Part shown: in pieces, positions 45,673-53,462 of the stretch
Layout: each line of letters opens with the position of its first letter
Numbering within the stretch: position 1 is the stretch's first letter
Source: CAJCIW01 sp963833965
GTDB taxonomy: Bacteria; Chlamydiota; Chlamydiia; Chlamydiales; Rhabdochlamydiaceae
NCBI GenBank assembly: GCA_963833965.1
Contig: CAWHZZ010000001.1
Coordinates: 868,001-932,000, forward strand
Length of the DNA stretch: 64,000 nucleotides
Direction of reading: 5' to 3'
Notes under the pieces: generated by a model
The model's database searches: none
What the model was told of the DNA's origin: nothing
The model's input: only the letters and a program-made list of their open reading frames with translations
Program-made: the position numbers and the translations under genes

Positions 45673-46797
45673 ATGCGAAGAATTTCCTACCGCCCTTACA
45701 TTTTTCTAATCCTCTTTCTCTTCTTTGTCTTGAGCTTGCCTCACGGCGCGTCCCAGCGTCTGCGCTCTTGCGCTGTTTGTTCTTTCGCGCCTTGCTGGAA
45801 AGGGTTAAAGAGGATGCCGCTGCATTCCTCCGGCGATTCTCTGGAACAGCAACGCCTTTCGCAAGAAAATCGACTTTTGCGGTCGCAAATTGAAAATGTC
45901 AGGCAATGGCTTTTGTATGAAGATCGAATTCAGGAGCAAATCACCCGTTATAAACTTATCGCGAAATCTAATTTGGCCGATGAGCAAATCAAAGCATTTT
46001 TCACAAGACGCAGTGAAGAGCTTTGCCAATCTTTAGATCTGCAAATTTGCTCACTGCCAGCGCAGGTTGTTTTTCGTGAACCCGCCTCTTGGAGCAGCAC
46101 TCTTTGGATTAATCTTGGCGAAAAGGACAATCAAAAACTCAACAAAAAGATCATCGGCAAAAATAGTCCTGTGCTTTTAGGCACCTCTATCGTCGGCATT
46201 GTGGAATACGTCGGCGATCATCAATCTCGAGTCCGGCTGATCACCGACTCTCGCCTGGCTCCCTCCGTGCGTGTGAGCCGCGGCGGTGAGCAGAATCGGT
46301 ACATTTTGGAAAATTTAGAAGCTTTAACTTTTGCGTTGGAATTAAGGCAAGACCTATTCGCATCGCCTGAAGAAAAAGAGCTAATGGCGCGCCAACTTTA
46401 TAATCTAAAGAAAATGCTGATTCAACAAACTGGCGATGTCTACCTTGCCAAAGGAGAACTTCATGGGACAAGCCACTCCTTATGGCGTTCGCGCAGTCAG
46501 ATTTTAAGGGGGATCGGATTCAACTATGATTTTGCCGACAGCGAAGGGCCTCCGCGTGATCTCCGTACAGGAGAAGCCTCGGGGCAAAAAAAACAAAGCA
46601 TCCCTCTTTTAAAAATAGGAGATTTGTTAGTGACAACCGGATTAGATGGAGTATTCCCGCCGGGCTTTCGCGTTGCCACCGTTTCCAAAGTGCAAACACT
46701 CAAAGAAGGCGCTTCTTCCTATGAAATTGAAGCGGTGTCTACTGCCGGGAATCTCGATCTCTTGACCCATGTCTTTGTCCTTCCGCCTTTAGATTAG
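45673..46797 (+). CDS. mreC: Rod-shape/division protein MreC
   Basis: A 374-residue protein with one N-terminal membrane helix (YIFLILFLFFVLSLPHG), a coiled coil around residues 55-90 (SLEQQRLSQENRLLRSQIENV) and two periplasmic beta-barrel halves with IIGKNSPVLLGTSIVGIVEYV, SRVRLITDSRLAPSVRV and LLVTTGLDGVFPPGFRVATVSKV, the last being the conserved MreC C-terminal signature. In chlamydiae MreB/MreC organise the division septum peptidoglycan. Homologue of CT638 by context. An insertion near residues 215-250 lengthens the middle domain. Confidence 0.85.
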   Translation: MRRISYRPYIFLILFLFFVLSLPHGASQRLRSCAVCSFAPCWKGLKRMPLHSSGDSLEQQRLSQENRLLRSQIENVRQWLLYEDRIQEQITRYKLIAKSNLADEQIKAFFTRRSEELCQSLDLQICSLPAQVVFREPASWSSTLWINLGEKDNQKLNKKIIGKNSPVLLGTSIVGIVEYVGDHQSRVRLITDSRLAPSVRVSRGGEQNRYILENLEALTFALELRQDLFASPEEKELMARQLYNLKKMLIQQTGDVYLAKGELHGTSHSLWRSRSQILRGIGFNYDFADSEGPPRDLRTGEASGQKKQSIPLLKIGDLLVTTGLDGVFPPGFRVATVSKVQTLKEGASSYEIEAVSTAGNLDLLTHVFVLPPLD

Positions 46798-46807
46798 TGT
46801 AAAAAAT

Positions 46808-46841
46808 CGCCAAGAGGTGTAAATTGAAAATTTGCTTGGCG
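46808..46841 (+). promoter_or_regulatory. Stem-loop overlapping a ribosome-binding site
   Basis: CGCCAAG (46808-46814) pairs with CTTGGCG (46835-46841). The 3' arm covers the GGCGG ribosome site of the gene starting at 46847, so folding could limit its translation. Confidence 0.35.
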
Positions 46842-46846
46842 GAATA

Positions 46847-47329
46847 ATGGACATTTCTAAATGTTTGCGCCATCGATGGGTCCTGTTGTCCTTTGCGACA
46901 GGCACCGCCGTGTTCGTCCTCGCAGCAATCGTTTCATTCAAGGAAAACGAGTGGAGTTGTTGCAAAAATAATGAAGTGATCTTTTTTCTGCCGTCCGCCC
47001 GAATCGCGATTCCTCTGCAGCCAGCCTGCGCTAATCTCCCATTTTTTGATCTAGAGGTCCAAGGAACCACATGGATGATCGCCGCGATAAAAGCCGCAAG
47101 CGTTGGAGATGTCGTGGCCGAACTTGCGACAAAAGCTCCTTGTCCAATGATGCTTGTCGTCCAAGATCAGCAAAAAGCGGAATATCTAATCATTTGCGGA
47201 AAAGACCGACAGCTCTCAATGAGCTCGATGAATCACCTCCTCGAGCAGGAAGTTTTAGAGCGAGGGAAAGAAAAGTTGATTCGATTGCCGCTCCCGGATG
47301 AGAATGTCCGTATTTTGGTCAGGCGATGA
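46847..47329 (+). CDS. Small single-pass membrane protein of unknown function
   Basis: A 160-residue protein with one membrane helix at about residues 11-31 (VLLSFATGTAVFVLAAIVS) and a periplasmic domain of about 125 residues with three cysteines early on (WSCCKNNE, then PACANLP). No family recognised. It overlaps the start of the CcsA-like gene by four bases and is probably its partner; a reduced ResB-like role is possible but nothing in the sequence proves it. GGCGGA precedes the ATG inside a hairpin. Confidence 0.6.
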   Translation: MDISKCLRHRWVLLSFATGTAVFVLAAIVSFKENEWSCCKNNEVIFFLPSARIAIPLQPACANLPFFDLEVQGTTWMIAAIKAASVGDVVAELATKAPCPMMLVVQDQQKAEYLIICGKDRQLSMSSMNHLLEQEVLERGKEKLIRLPLPDENVRILVRR

Positions 47330-49026
47330 GGACCTTGTTTTTTATTTTACTGATTGGTTTAGCCTCCCTTGACGCCCACGAATCAGATTTCGGGTCTCTT
47401 CCCGTCTATTATGAGGGGAGGATACGGCCGCTCGATGCTTGCGCCCAGTCATGGATGCAAACGGTCTACAATCGCAATCGCCCCCTTCCAGAACATCGCG
47501 CTTTTTTTCCCGTCCCCGTGACTACGCCTCTTGAATTCCTCTGGGCTCTTCGTTCTCCCGATGCCGGTAAGTTCCCACTGTTCTGGATCGGCGAAAGAGA
47601 GATCAAGGAGTTGCTTCATTTAAAAAGCTCCGAAGAGCGTTTTTGTTACGAGGAACTTCGGCATGTTTTTGAAAACGTGCTTCAGTTCAATCTCAAAGTG
47701 ATCGAGCAGATGATCTTGGCGTCTTTTTTTAAGTTTTCGCAAGGACTCTCTCTCTATCCGGGTCAAAAGTTGCAGCTTCGCGTCGTCAACGCCGAGATCG
47801 AATGCTTATTTTACGAACATAAGATCGTCGTCACATCCGCTCCGGCGCTCATCCCTTGGAATATGTTGCGCATCTCGTCTCCTTATCCTATCGAACTCAA
47901 AGATCCGCCCCGTTGGATCCAAACGTTGCAGACATTGCTCTATCATTTTTTACAATTTAAAGACCTTCAGTTTTCAAAATCGCTTCTAAATTCTGTTTTC
48001 CTCTCGCCGTTTTCTCAAGGACAGGAGATCGAGTCATCCTATGCATCTGTTTTTGAGGGGTCGAGCGATTTGAATCATTTTTTCAAAGCCTATCGAGTCT
48101 TTCAAAAAAAAAATCCGTCCGACTACCCCTCTTTTTTTCAATTAAAAGCGGAAAATTTCTTCATCAAATACCCTCTTTTGCGCATCTCTGCAGGCCTCTA
48201 TCTTTTGAGTTTGCTCGGTTTTATGCTGTTTTCCAAACGGTGGTTTCGGAAGGTAATCGGTTCTTTAAAACTCCCTTGGGTGGCTTTAATCTTTGGGTTC
48301 ATTTTGCACAGCGGCGCACTGTTTTTTAAGACCGTCATTTTTGCTACTCCTCCCATTTTGACACTGCTTGACTCTTGTCTTTTTTTGTCCTGGCTCTCAA
48401 TGGTCGTGGGGTTTTTGTTTTTTTGGATTTTTGCAACGAGGATTCCGATCATCGCCGCGCTTGTCTTCATCCAGGCGATTTTTGTTTTCCTCGGAGCATT
48501 GAATGTTCGGGATCCTTTTGAGATCAAACCGACGTCCGCGTCGAGTTTTTGGTTAACGCTTCCTTCCATGATGATCATCATGAGTTATTGTATTTTATTC
48601 CTTGGGGGGATTCTCGGACATTTTTCGCTGGCGACTCGCCGCCTCATTAAGAAGATGGGGCGGTGCATCGTCCTTTGCCTTTATTTAGGTGTTTTTCTTC
48701 TTGTGATCGGCACCCTTTTAGGGACGCTGTGGATGGAATCCACTTGGAAGTTTTCTTGGAAAAACGAAGAGACCTGGACCTTGGTCTGCATCTGCTTTTA
48801 CTTGGCCCTTTTTCATTTTACCCATTTCAAGTGGGTGCATCCCTCTGTTATCGAATTAGGAGCTGTTTTTGGAATGAATTTATTGGGCTTTACAACTTTC
48901 GGATTTAAATTTTTACAGATGCAAAACGGAAACGGGGGTGGATGGATCTATTTGACCTATCTCTGTTTTGAGATCTGCTTCCTTGTAGGAGTTTTTAGGA
49001 AACAACGGATATATTTCTTGAATTAA
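47326..49026 (+). CDS. CcsA/CcmC-like cytochrome c assembly membrane protein
   Basis: A 566-residue protein: signal peptide (RTLFFILLIGLASLDA), a soluble domain opening LPVYYEGRIRPLDACAQSW (like the GRIKPLDT motif of CcsA fusions in Bacteroidetes), then about eight helices from residue 285. A degenerate heme-handling motif, LWMESTWKFSWKNEETW, matches the spacing of WxxxxWGxxWxWDPKETW, with DPKE changed to KNEE. Histidines LHSG and HFTHFKWVH may be heme ligands. It likely moves or attaches heme outside the inner membrane, but divergence of the motif makes activity uncertain. The ATG overlaps the preceding gene. Its 3' end overlaps the convergent Inc-like gene by 32 bases. Confidence 0.6.
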   Translation: MRTLFFILLIGLASLDAHESDFGSLPVYYEGRIRPLDACAQSWMQTVYNRNRPLPEHRAFFPVPVTTPLEFLWALRSPDAGKFPLFWIGEREIKELLHLKSSEERFCYEELRHVFENVLQFNLKVIEQMILASFFKFSQGLSLYPGQKLQLRVVNAEIECLFYEHKIVVTSAPALIPWNMLRISSPYPIELKDPPRWIQTLQTLLYHFLQFKDLQFSKSLLNSVFLSPFSQGQEIESSYASVFEGSSDLNHFFKAYRVFQKKNPSDYPSFFQLKAENFFIKYPLLRISAGLYLLSLLGFMLFSKRWFRKVIGSLKLPWVALIFGFILHSGALFFKTVIFATPPILTLLDSCLFLSWLSMVVGFLFFWIFATRIPIIAALVFIQAIFVFLGALNVRDPFEIKPTSASSFWLTLPSMMIIMSYCILFLGGILGHFSLATRRLIKKMGRCIVLCLYLGVFLLVIGTLLGTLWMESTWKFSWKNEETWTLVCICFYLALFHFTHFKWVHPSVIELGAVFGMNLLGFTTFGFKFLQMQNGNGGGWIYLTYLCFEICFLVGVFRKQRIYFLN

Positions 49027-49279
49027 GACCGCGGTAAATAAGAAACCCGGCGGCGCCGAAGAGTGCTGTTGCAAGCGCAAGAGCGCTCGCGCCAACTTCA
49101 GGAGCAAAGGGAGTGAAAGTCACTGCAATTGCAAAACTACCGACCGCCGCGATCCCTGCGAAAACTCCAATGATAATTTGAGTCGTTTTTCCAGCTGTTT
49201 CTAGAAAAGCGGGTACGGGCGGGCTCTGCGGCTGCGAAGGTGTCGTGGGCGAACTTGTCGATGATATAGGATTGCTCAT
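48995..49279 (-). CDS. Small bilobed-hydrophobic protein, Inc-like
   Basis: A 94-residue protein. A Ser/Pro/Thr-rich head of about 24 residues precedes two closely spaced membrane helices (TTQIIIGVFAGIAAVGSFAIA and ASALALATALFGAAGFLIY), the bilobed hydrophobic pattern used to predict chlamydial inclusion membrane proteins. Delivery by type III secretion is inference only. No ribosome site is evident before the ATG. It overlaps the convergent CcsA-like gene at the 3' end. Confidence 0.5.
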   Translation of the reverse strand: MSNPISSTSSPTTPSQPQSPPVPAFLETAGKTTQIIIGVFAGIAAVGSFAIAVTFTPFAPEVGASALALATALFGAAGFLIYRGLNSRNISVVS

Positions 49280-49316
49280 ATTGAGCGGAATTATACAACA
49301 AAACGATTATTGTTGC

Positions 49317-50357
49317 TTAATATAAATTATTAAATATTTCGATTTTCAATTGATTGGAACTTAACTGTTCATTTCCAAAGGCATAAAAATAAACTTTCAT
49401 TCTCTCCTCGGCATATTGCATCTGATTCATTTTCAGAGTTTCAAGTATAAATTTTTTTAATCCCCCGCCGAGCATTTTAGACACGTCCATCCCGCAACGG
49501 TGCAGAGGAGAAAATGTCTGCGAGTTCAAAAAATAAAGAGGTTTGTCAAAGGCGAGAAAATCGTAGCCAATCGAGGAAAAATCTCCTAAATACAGGTCGC
49601 ATCGGGCCAAAAGTGGGTAAATTGGGGGAAATTCTTCCAAGAATACGACCGACGGGTGCTGCTCATAGCGAGATGTGATTTGGTAAACATGCGCGGGATG
49701 AGCCTCGAACAAAAGAGGGTGGAGCTTGATCAGAAGATTAAACGACCCGGACAGCTGGTCGATTAGCGCATCTGTCGCAGAAAAAAAAGAGGTGGGATTT
49801 TCCCTATCTTGCCAGGTCGGTGCGTAAAGAATCGTTGGCATTTTCTCTTTAAACCGCTGGAAGACCTTTCTATCCACTAATTCATCGAAAAATGTTTGAT
49901 GGCGAAGATAATACGGATACCGATAATTTCCCGTCTTTGCGGTGCGGCGGATCGACTTCATCGCCCCGGTCTTCATCAACAAATCTTGCAAATGCTCTCC
50001 GTAAACTAGTGAAAGATCTTGCTGCACAGAGTGATCTAGGCTATGCCCTTTATCTGAATTGCCATGGGGGCAAAAAACAAAACGCATTTTTTTTCGAAAC
50101 AACAACTCAAGTGAGGGACCTAGGTCGGCTGCCCAAAATTTTCCTGTCTCAAAGAGCGCATCGTAATTGGTCGCTAAGTGCTCCAAAGACAGCTCGCTCA
50201 AATCGATCCATGTTGGGTGAAGATCGGGATAAAATTCCTTTGCGCATCGAAAAAGCTTTTCGTCCGTCACAATCAAGGGAATTTCCAGAATGGAGCTTAA
50301 AACTCCAAGGTGGTCGAGATGGGTTTCAGGGCCTGTGATGATTGCAGCGCAGCGCAT
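49317..50357 (-). CDS. CDP-glycerol glycerophosphotransferase-like protein, second of pair
   Basis: A 346-residue GT-B-fold transferase of the TagB/TagF type. Motifs: FVFCPHGNSDKGHSLD, LYAPTWQDRENPTSFF, LIKLHPLLFEAHP, and GDFSSIGYDFLAFDKPLYFLN, equivalent to the family's HG..K, APTWR, LHP and DYSS.xFD elements. Family members transfer glycerol-phosphate or other polyol-phosphate units to cell-surface polymers; in a chlamydia, decoration of lipopolysaccharide is more likely than teichoic acid. It begins three bases after its paralogue ends, so they form an operon. Confidence 0.75.
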   Translation of the reverse strand: MRCAAIITGPETHLDHLGVLSSILEIPLIVTDEKLFRCAKEFYPDLHPTWIDLSELSLEHLATNYDALFETGKFWAADLGPSLELLFRKKMRFVFCPHGNSDKGHSLDHSVQQDLSLVYGEHLQDLLMKTGAMKSIRRTAKTGNYRYPYYLRHQTFFDELVDRKVFQRFKEKMPTILYAPTWQDRENPTSFFSATDALIDQLSGSFNLLIKLHPLLFEAHPAHVYQITSRYEQHPSVVFLEEFPPIYPLLARCDLYLGDFSSIGYDFLAFDKPLYFLNSQTFSPLHRCGMDVSKMLGGGLKKFILETLKMNQMQYAEERMKVYFYAFGNEQLSSNQLKIEIFNNLY

Positions 50358-50360
50358 TTT

Positions 50361-51473
50361 TTAAAAAAAAGTCAGATCACGGTCTTTGAACAAAGAAAAC
50401 AAACCTTCAATTTCCTTTTTTATCTCGTCTAGAGATTTAGGATGGCCGAAAGCGTAGGCATTAACTTCACGTCGGATTTCAGAGAAATTGCGAAGCTCAT
50501 AATGAAAATAGTCGTCGATGATGCGGTGGATATCGGAATACCGATCGGGTTTGATCTCAATGCCAGCGCGAAAAAGATAAAGGCCCCTATCGACAGATGC
50601 GTCTCGGCTGTTTTGATTTAAAAAGAACATCGGCCGGTCGAAGGCAAGGAAATCGTAGCCAATCGAAGACATGTCGCCGATGTAGACATCGACGATATTC
50701 AATAGAGGGTAAACGGGAGGAAAGTCGATGAGGAAAAGAAGATTTTTCCGATCTTGATACTTTTCAATGATCTCTTCCACTTGAAATTCGTCCTGCAGTT
50801 GCAAGTTAGGATGCAGTTTGACGATGAGATTATGCTTATCCGGAAGTTTTTCGATCAGCGGGACTGTTGCATCCAAAAAGGAGGAAGAGCGTTCATAGTC
50901 TTGCCAGGTGGGCGCATAGAGTAGCGTTTTTTCTGCGCGGGGCAGCCGGCGGGAAATTTCTTTTTCAGCAATGGAATCGTAAAATTCTTTGCGGCTTAAG
51001 TAAAATTGGTGGCGGAAGTTTCCCGTCATGACATGGCCTTTTAATTGATCGAACACAAGTTTGCGCTTGAGGTATTCGATCATCTGTTTGCCGTAAACTA
51101 AGGCGGCCTCTTCTTTTTTCAGCGCTTCCATGTAGACAATGGCATTTCCTTTGTCGGAATTGCCATGGGGGCACCACACAGTGTGGACACGCTTTTGGCT
51201 AAGCTTTTGCGCGAAGAAAAAAATCTCATCGAACAGGTCTCTGGGAATCGAGTAAAAAATGAGATCAAAATTGGAGACGAGGTATTGCGGGGCGCTCATG
51301 TAGTCCGCACACACGACGTCCAGGCCGGGATAGTAGCGGCGTGCCTGCTCGGCGAGTTTCTCCTCGGTGACGATTAAGGAAATATTCATCAACAAGCACA
51401 GAGGAGCCAAATGATCTAAATGATGGTACTCCGGGCCATAAATCAGGCCGCCAGGGCGGCATACTCCCGTCAT
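50361..51473 (-). CDS. CDP-glycerol glycerophosphotransferase-like protein, first of pair
   Basis: A 370-residue paralogue of the following gene. Shared motifs are TVWCPHGNSDKGNA, LLYAPTWQDYERSSSF, LIVKLHPNLQLQDE and IGDMSSIGYDFLAFDRPMFFLN. ATG at 51473 is chosen because GAGGAG lies five bases upstream; a GTG two codons earlier sits directly on that site. A TA-flanked foldback element (51502-51660) lies about 30 bases upstream and may carry or block its promoter. Substrate unknown; a surface polyol-phosphate transferase is likely. Confidence 0.75.
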   Translation of the reverse strand: MTGVCRPGGLIYGPEYHHLDHLAPLCLLMNISLIVTEEKLAEQARRYYPGLDVVCADYMSAPQYLVSNFDLIFYSIPRDLFDEIFFFAQKLSQKRVHTVWCPHGNSDKGNAIVYMEALKKEEAALVYGKQMIEYLKRKLVFDQLKGHVMTGNFRHQFYLSRKEFYDSIAEKEISRRLPRAEKTLLYAPTWQDYERSSSFLDATVPLIEKLPDKHNLIVKLHPNLQLQDEFQVEEIIEKYQDRKNLLFLIDFPPVYPLLNIVDVYIGDMSSIGYDFLAFDRPMFFLNQNSRDASVDRGLYLFRAGIEIKPDRYSDIHRIIDDYFHYELRNFSEIRREVNAYAFGHPKSLDEIKKEIEGLFSLFKDRDLTFF

Positions 51474-51501
51474 CGACACTCCTCAAGTAAAACTGCTTTA
51501 T

Positions 51502-51660
51502 ACCAGACTCGGCCATAAACTTGGATTTTCTGCTCCCGCCTTTTTCCGCCTGACTGCGCGTTCGCTCTCGCCAGCTGGCAGGAAGATGGCTTCGAGCTCC
51601 ACGCTTTGTCATACGAAAAAATTCGGGGCATAAAATCCAAGTTTATGGCCGAGTCTGGTA
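51502..51660. mobile_element. MITE family C with perfect 31-bp ends and TA duplication
   Basis: Perfect 31-bp inverted repeats lie at 51500-51530 and 51632-51662 (TATACCAGACTCGGCC ...). Counting the outer TA on each side as target duplication, the element is 159 bp with ends TACCAGACTCGG. The TA duplication fits IS630/Tc1-mariner-type mobilisation. The interior (about 100 bp) has no gene. Confidence 0.88.
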
Positions 51661-51664
51661 TACA

Positions 51665-52144
51665 TTACTTCTTTATTTGGTATGTCGCAATAGCAGCTTT
51701 TCTTTTAGGACGGGCCTGCTGTGTCTGTTCTAATGGCTGGGGATAATGATGATGGTCCGGGTGTTCTGTCAAACGCTGATTTTGAAATTGTTGCCGGTTC
51801 ATCTTCTCATTCAAAGCCGTCAATTGATCGCTCAATGACAAGATTTCTGTGCTAATTTCCTCATTTGGAGGCAAAACCTCATCTAAAGAGGGGTTTTTGT
51901 TCTCGCTGGAAACAATTTTTTCTATTTTTTGCGTGATTTCCTGGCGGTGCACTCGCAATGAGCTTAATTTTTCCAGCATTTGCGCGCGCTGCTGCAAAAT
52001 CAAATTTAAACTGCCTGAGTCGTGAAGCATGAGGGAAACCTCTTCCTGACGCATATTCGTGAGTAGCTCCCGCGTCAGGTGAATCTCTTTTTGAAGATCA
52101 TCCCTCAAGCAGCAATGCAAAGCTTGCCAATTTTCCCCTTCCAT
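51665..52144 (-). CDS. FlgN-like helical protein
   Basis: A 159-residue, largely helical protein: DDLQKEIHLTRELLTNMRQE, then LNLILQQRAQMLEKLSSL and heptad-like repeats, followed by a His/Pro/Gln-rich tail (HPDHHHYPQPLEQ). The order of the first 75 residues resembles the FlgN family of secretion chaperones; chlamydiae have type III export parts, so a chaperone role is possible. GGAGGG lies four bases before the second ATG (52144), so that start is chosen over ATG at 52156. The stop codon is just five bases from MITE C. Confidence 0.5.
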   Translation of the reverse strand: MEGENWQALHCCLRDDLQKEIHLTRELLTNMRQEEVSLMLHDSGSLNLILQQRAQMLEKLSSLRVHRQEITQKIEKIVSSENKNPSLDEVLPPNEEISTEILSLSDQLTALNEKMNRQQFQNQRLTEHPDHHHYPQPLEQTQQARPKRKAAIATYQIKK

Positions 52145-52297
52145 GGTGCCCTCCATAAAATAAGCTGGCGACTAATATTAAGATGCAAGAACCGTGCCAA
52201 AGAAATGGAGCGCAGAGGATTGTTTAAAATAGCGCTCCAGATTTATTATCTCGCCTTTGTAACTTTTTAGGTCCGCTTGCCTCGTCTATTTGTCTTT

Positions 52298-52359
52298 GGA
52301 GGGATTAATTTAAACAGGAAGAGGTGTTTTGACCCCTTCTTGTTTAAATTAATCCCTCC
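52298..52359. repeat. Inverted repeat upstream of mutY
   Basis: GGAGGGATTAATTTAAACA at the left is matched at the right by TGTTTAAATTAATCCCTCC, with pairing continuing through GAAG toward the loop. It is either a strong hairpin terminator or a short foldback element. The rest of 52145-52415 shows nothing else. Confidence 0.6.
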
Positions 52360-52415
52360 GAAGGCAATACTCTCGAGGCCTTCGGGCAATTATTTCCTGG
52401 GGAGAAGCCTCTTAG

Positions 52416-53462
52416 ATGAAAAATTTTCCCTTTCCAGCAGAGGAATTAAAAAATTGGTTTCTGTTTGAAGGGCGTCAGCTCCCATGGCGCTGCTCTTCGG
52501 ACCCCTACGCTGTCTGGGTTTCCGAGATCATGCTTCAGCAAACGCAAGTCTCCGTCGTTAAAGAATATTATTCCCGTTGGATGGCCCGTTTCCCCACAGT
52601 GGCCGCCCTGGCGAAAGCTCCCTTCGAGGAAGTGATCAAATTATGGGAGGGCCTTGGGTATTACAGCCGAGTTCGCCATCTCCACGAAGCGGCGCGTTTT
52701 TTCCTTGAGAAATACGATGGGAAGCTCCCTTCCAGAAAAGAAGAGCTTTCCCGGGTCAAAGGGCTTGGTCCCTATACAGTCGGCGCTATCTTGAGTTTTG
52801 CTTTTCGCCAAAGAGCCGCTGCGGTCGATGGCAACACAGTTCGTGTGCTTACCCGCTATTTTGGCATCGGTGAAGATGTGCAAAAAAGCAGCACGGTCAA
52901 AAAAATATGGGCCATCGCCGAAGAGATTTTGCCCGAAGAGGAGCCATGGCTCGTTGTCGAGGGACTCATTGAACTTGGGGCAACCGTTTGCAAACGGGAC
53001 CCTCATTGCGCGGCCTGTCCTTTGCGAAAACAGTGCTGGGCCAAAGGGCAAGAGCTGCAATCGACTTTGCCAAAAAAGGGAAAAAAAATAAAAATCACGA
53101 CGCTGCAACGAGCGGCCCATGTGATTTTTTGCGGAAGCGAACTGCTCGTAAAAAAAGGGAAAGCCGGCCAAATCATGGCCGACCTCTACGAATTCCCCTA
53201 TTTAGAAAAAACGGAAGGCGAGGATAAATTTCCTTTTAATTTCCCTGCGGAAAAAATCATAGATTTGGCTGCGGTCGAGCATTCCTTTACCCGCTATCGG
53301 GCCGAACTGTATCCTACGCTATGGAAAACTTCGGAAAAGGGCAGCGTTCCGGGTTGCGAATGGGTTGCGTGGGAAGAGGTTGAAAAGCTAGCTTTTTCTT
53401 CGGGACATAAAAAAATTTTATACATCATTAAGAGAAACTTTCATGAATATTTTACACACTGA
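52416..53462 (+). CDS. mutY: A/G-specific adenine glycosylase
   Basis: A 348-residue base-excision enzyme that removes adenine opposite 8-oxoguanine. Catalytic Glu is in SEIMLQQTQVSVV, helix-hairpin-helix in LSRVKGLGPYTVGAILSFAF, catalytic Asp in AAVDGNTVRVLTR, and the 4Fe-4S cysteines in CKRDPHCAACPLRKQC. The C-terminal NUDIX-like domain (KKGKAGQIMADLYEFPYLE) recognises the lesion. GGGGAG precedes the ATG. It overlaps the next gene by 20 bases. Confidence 0.96.
   Translation: MKNFPFPAEELKNWFLFEGRQLPWRCSSDPYAVWVSEIMLQQTQVSVVKEYYSRWMARFPTVAALAKAPFEEVIKLWEGLGYYSRVRHLHEAARFFLEKYDGKLPSRKEELSRVKGLGPYTVGAILSFAFRQRAAAVDGNTVRVLTRYFGIGEDVQKSSTVKKIWAIAEEILPEEEPWLVVEGLIELGATVCKRDPHCAACPLRKQCWAKGQELQSTLPKKGKKIKITTLQRAAHVIFCGSELLVKKGKAGQIMADLYEFPYLEKTEGEDKFPFNFPAEKIIDLAAVEHSFTRYRAELYPTLWKTSEKGSVPGCEWVAWEEVEKLAFSSGHKKILYIIKRNFHEYFTH

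Noticed and set aside
52277..52468. A 63-codon frame before mutY
   Set aside because: Most of it is the inverted repeat at 52298-52359, and it continues out of phase into mutY.
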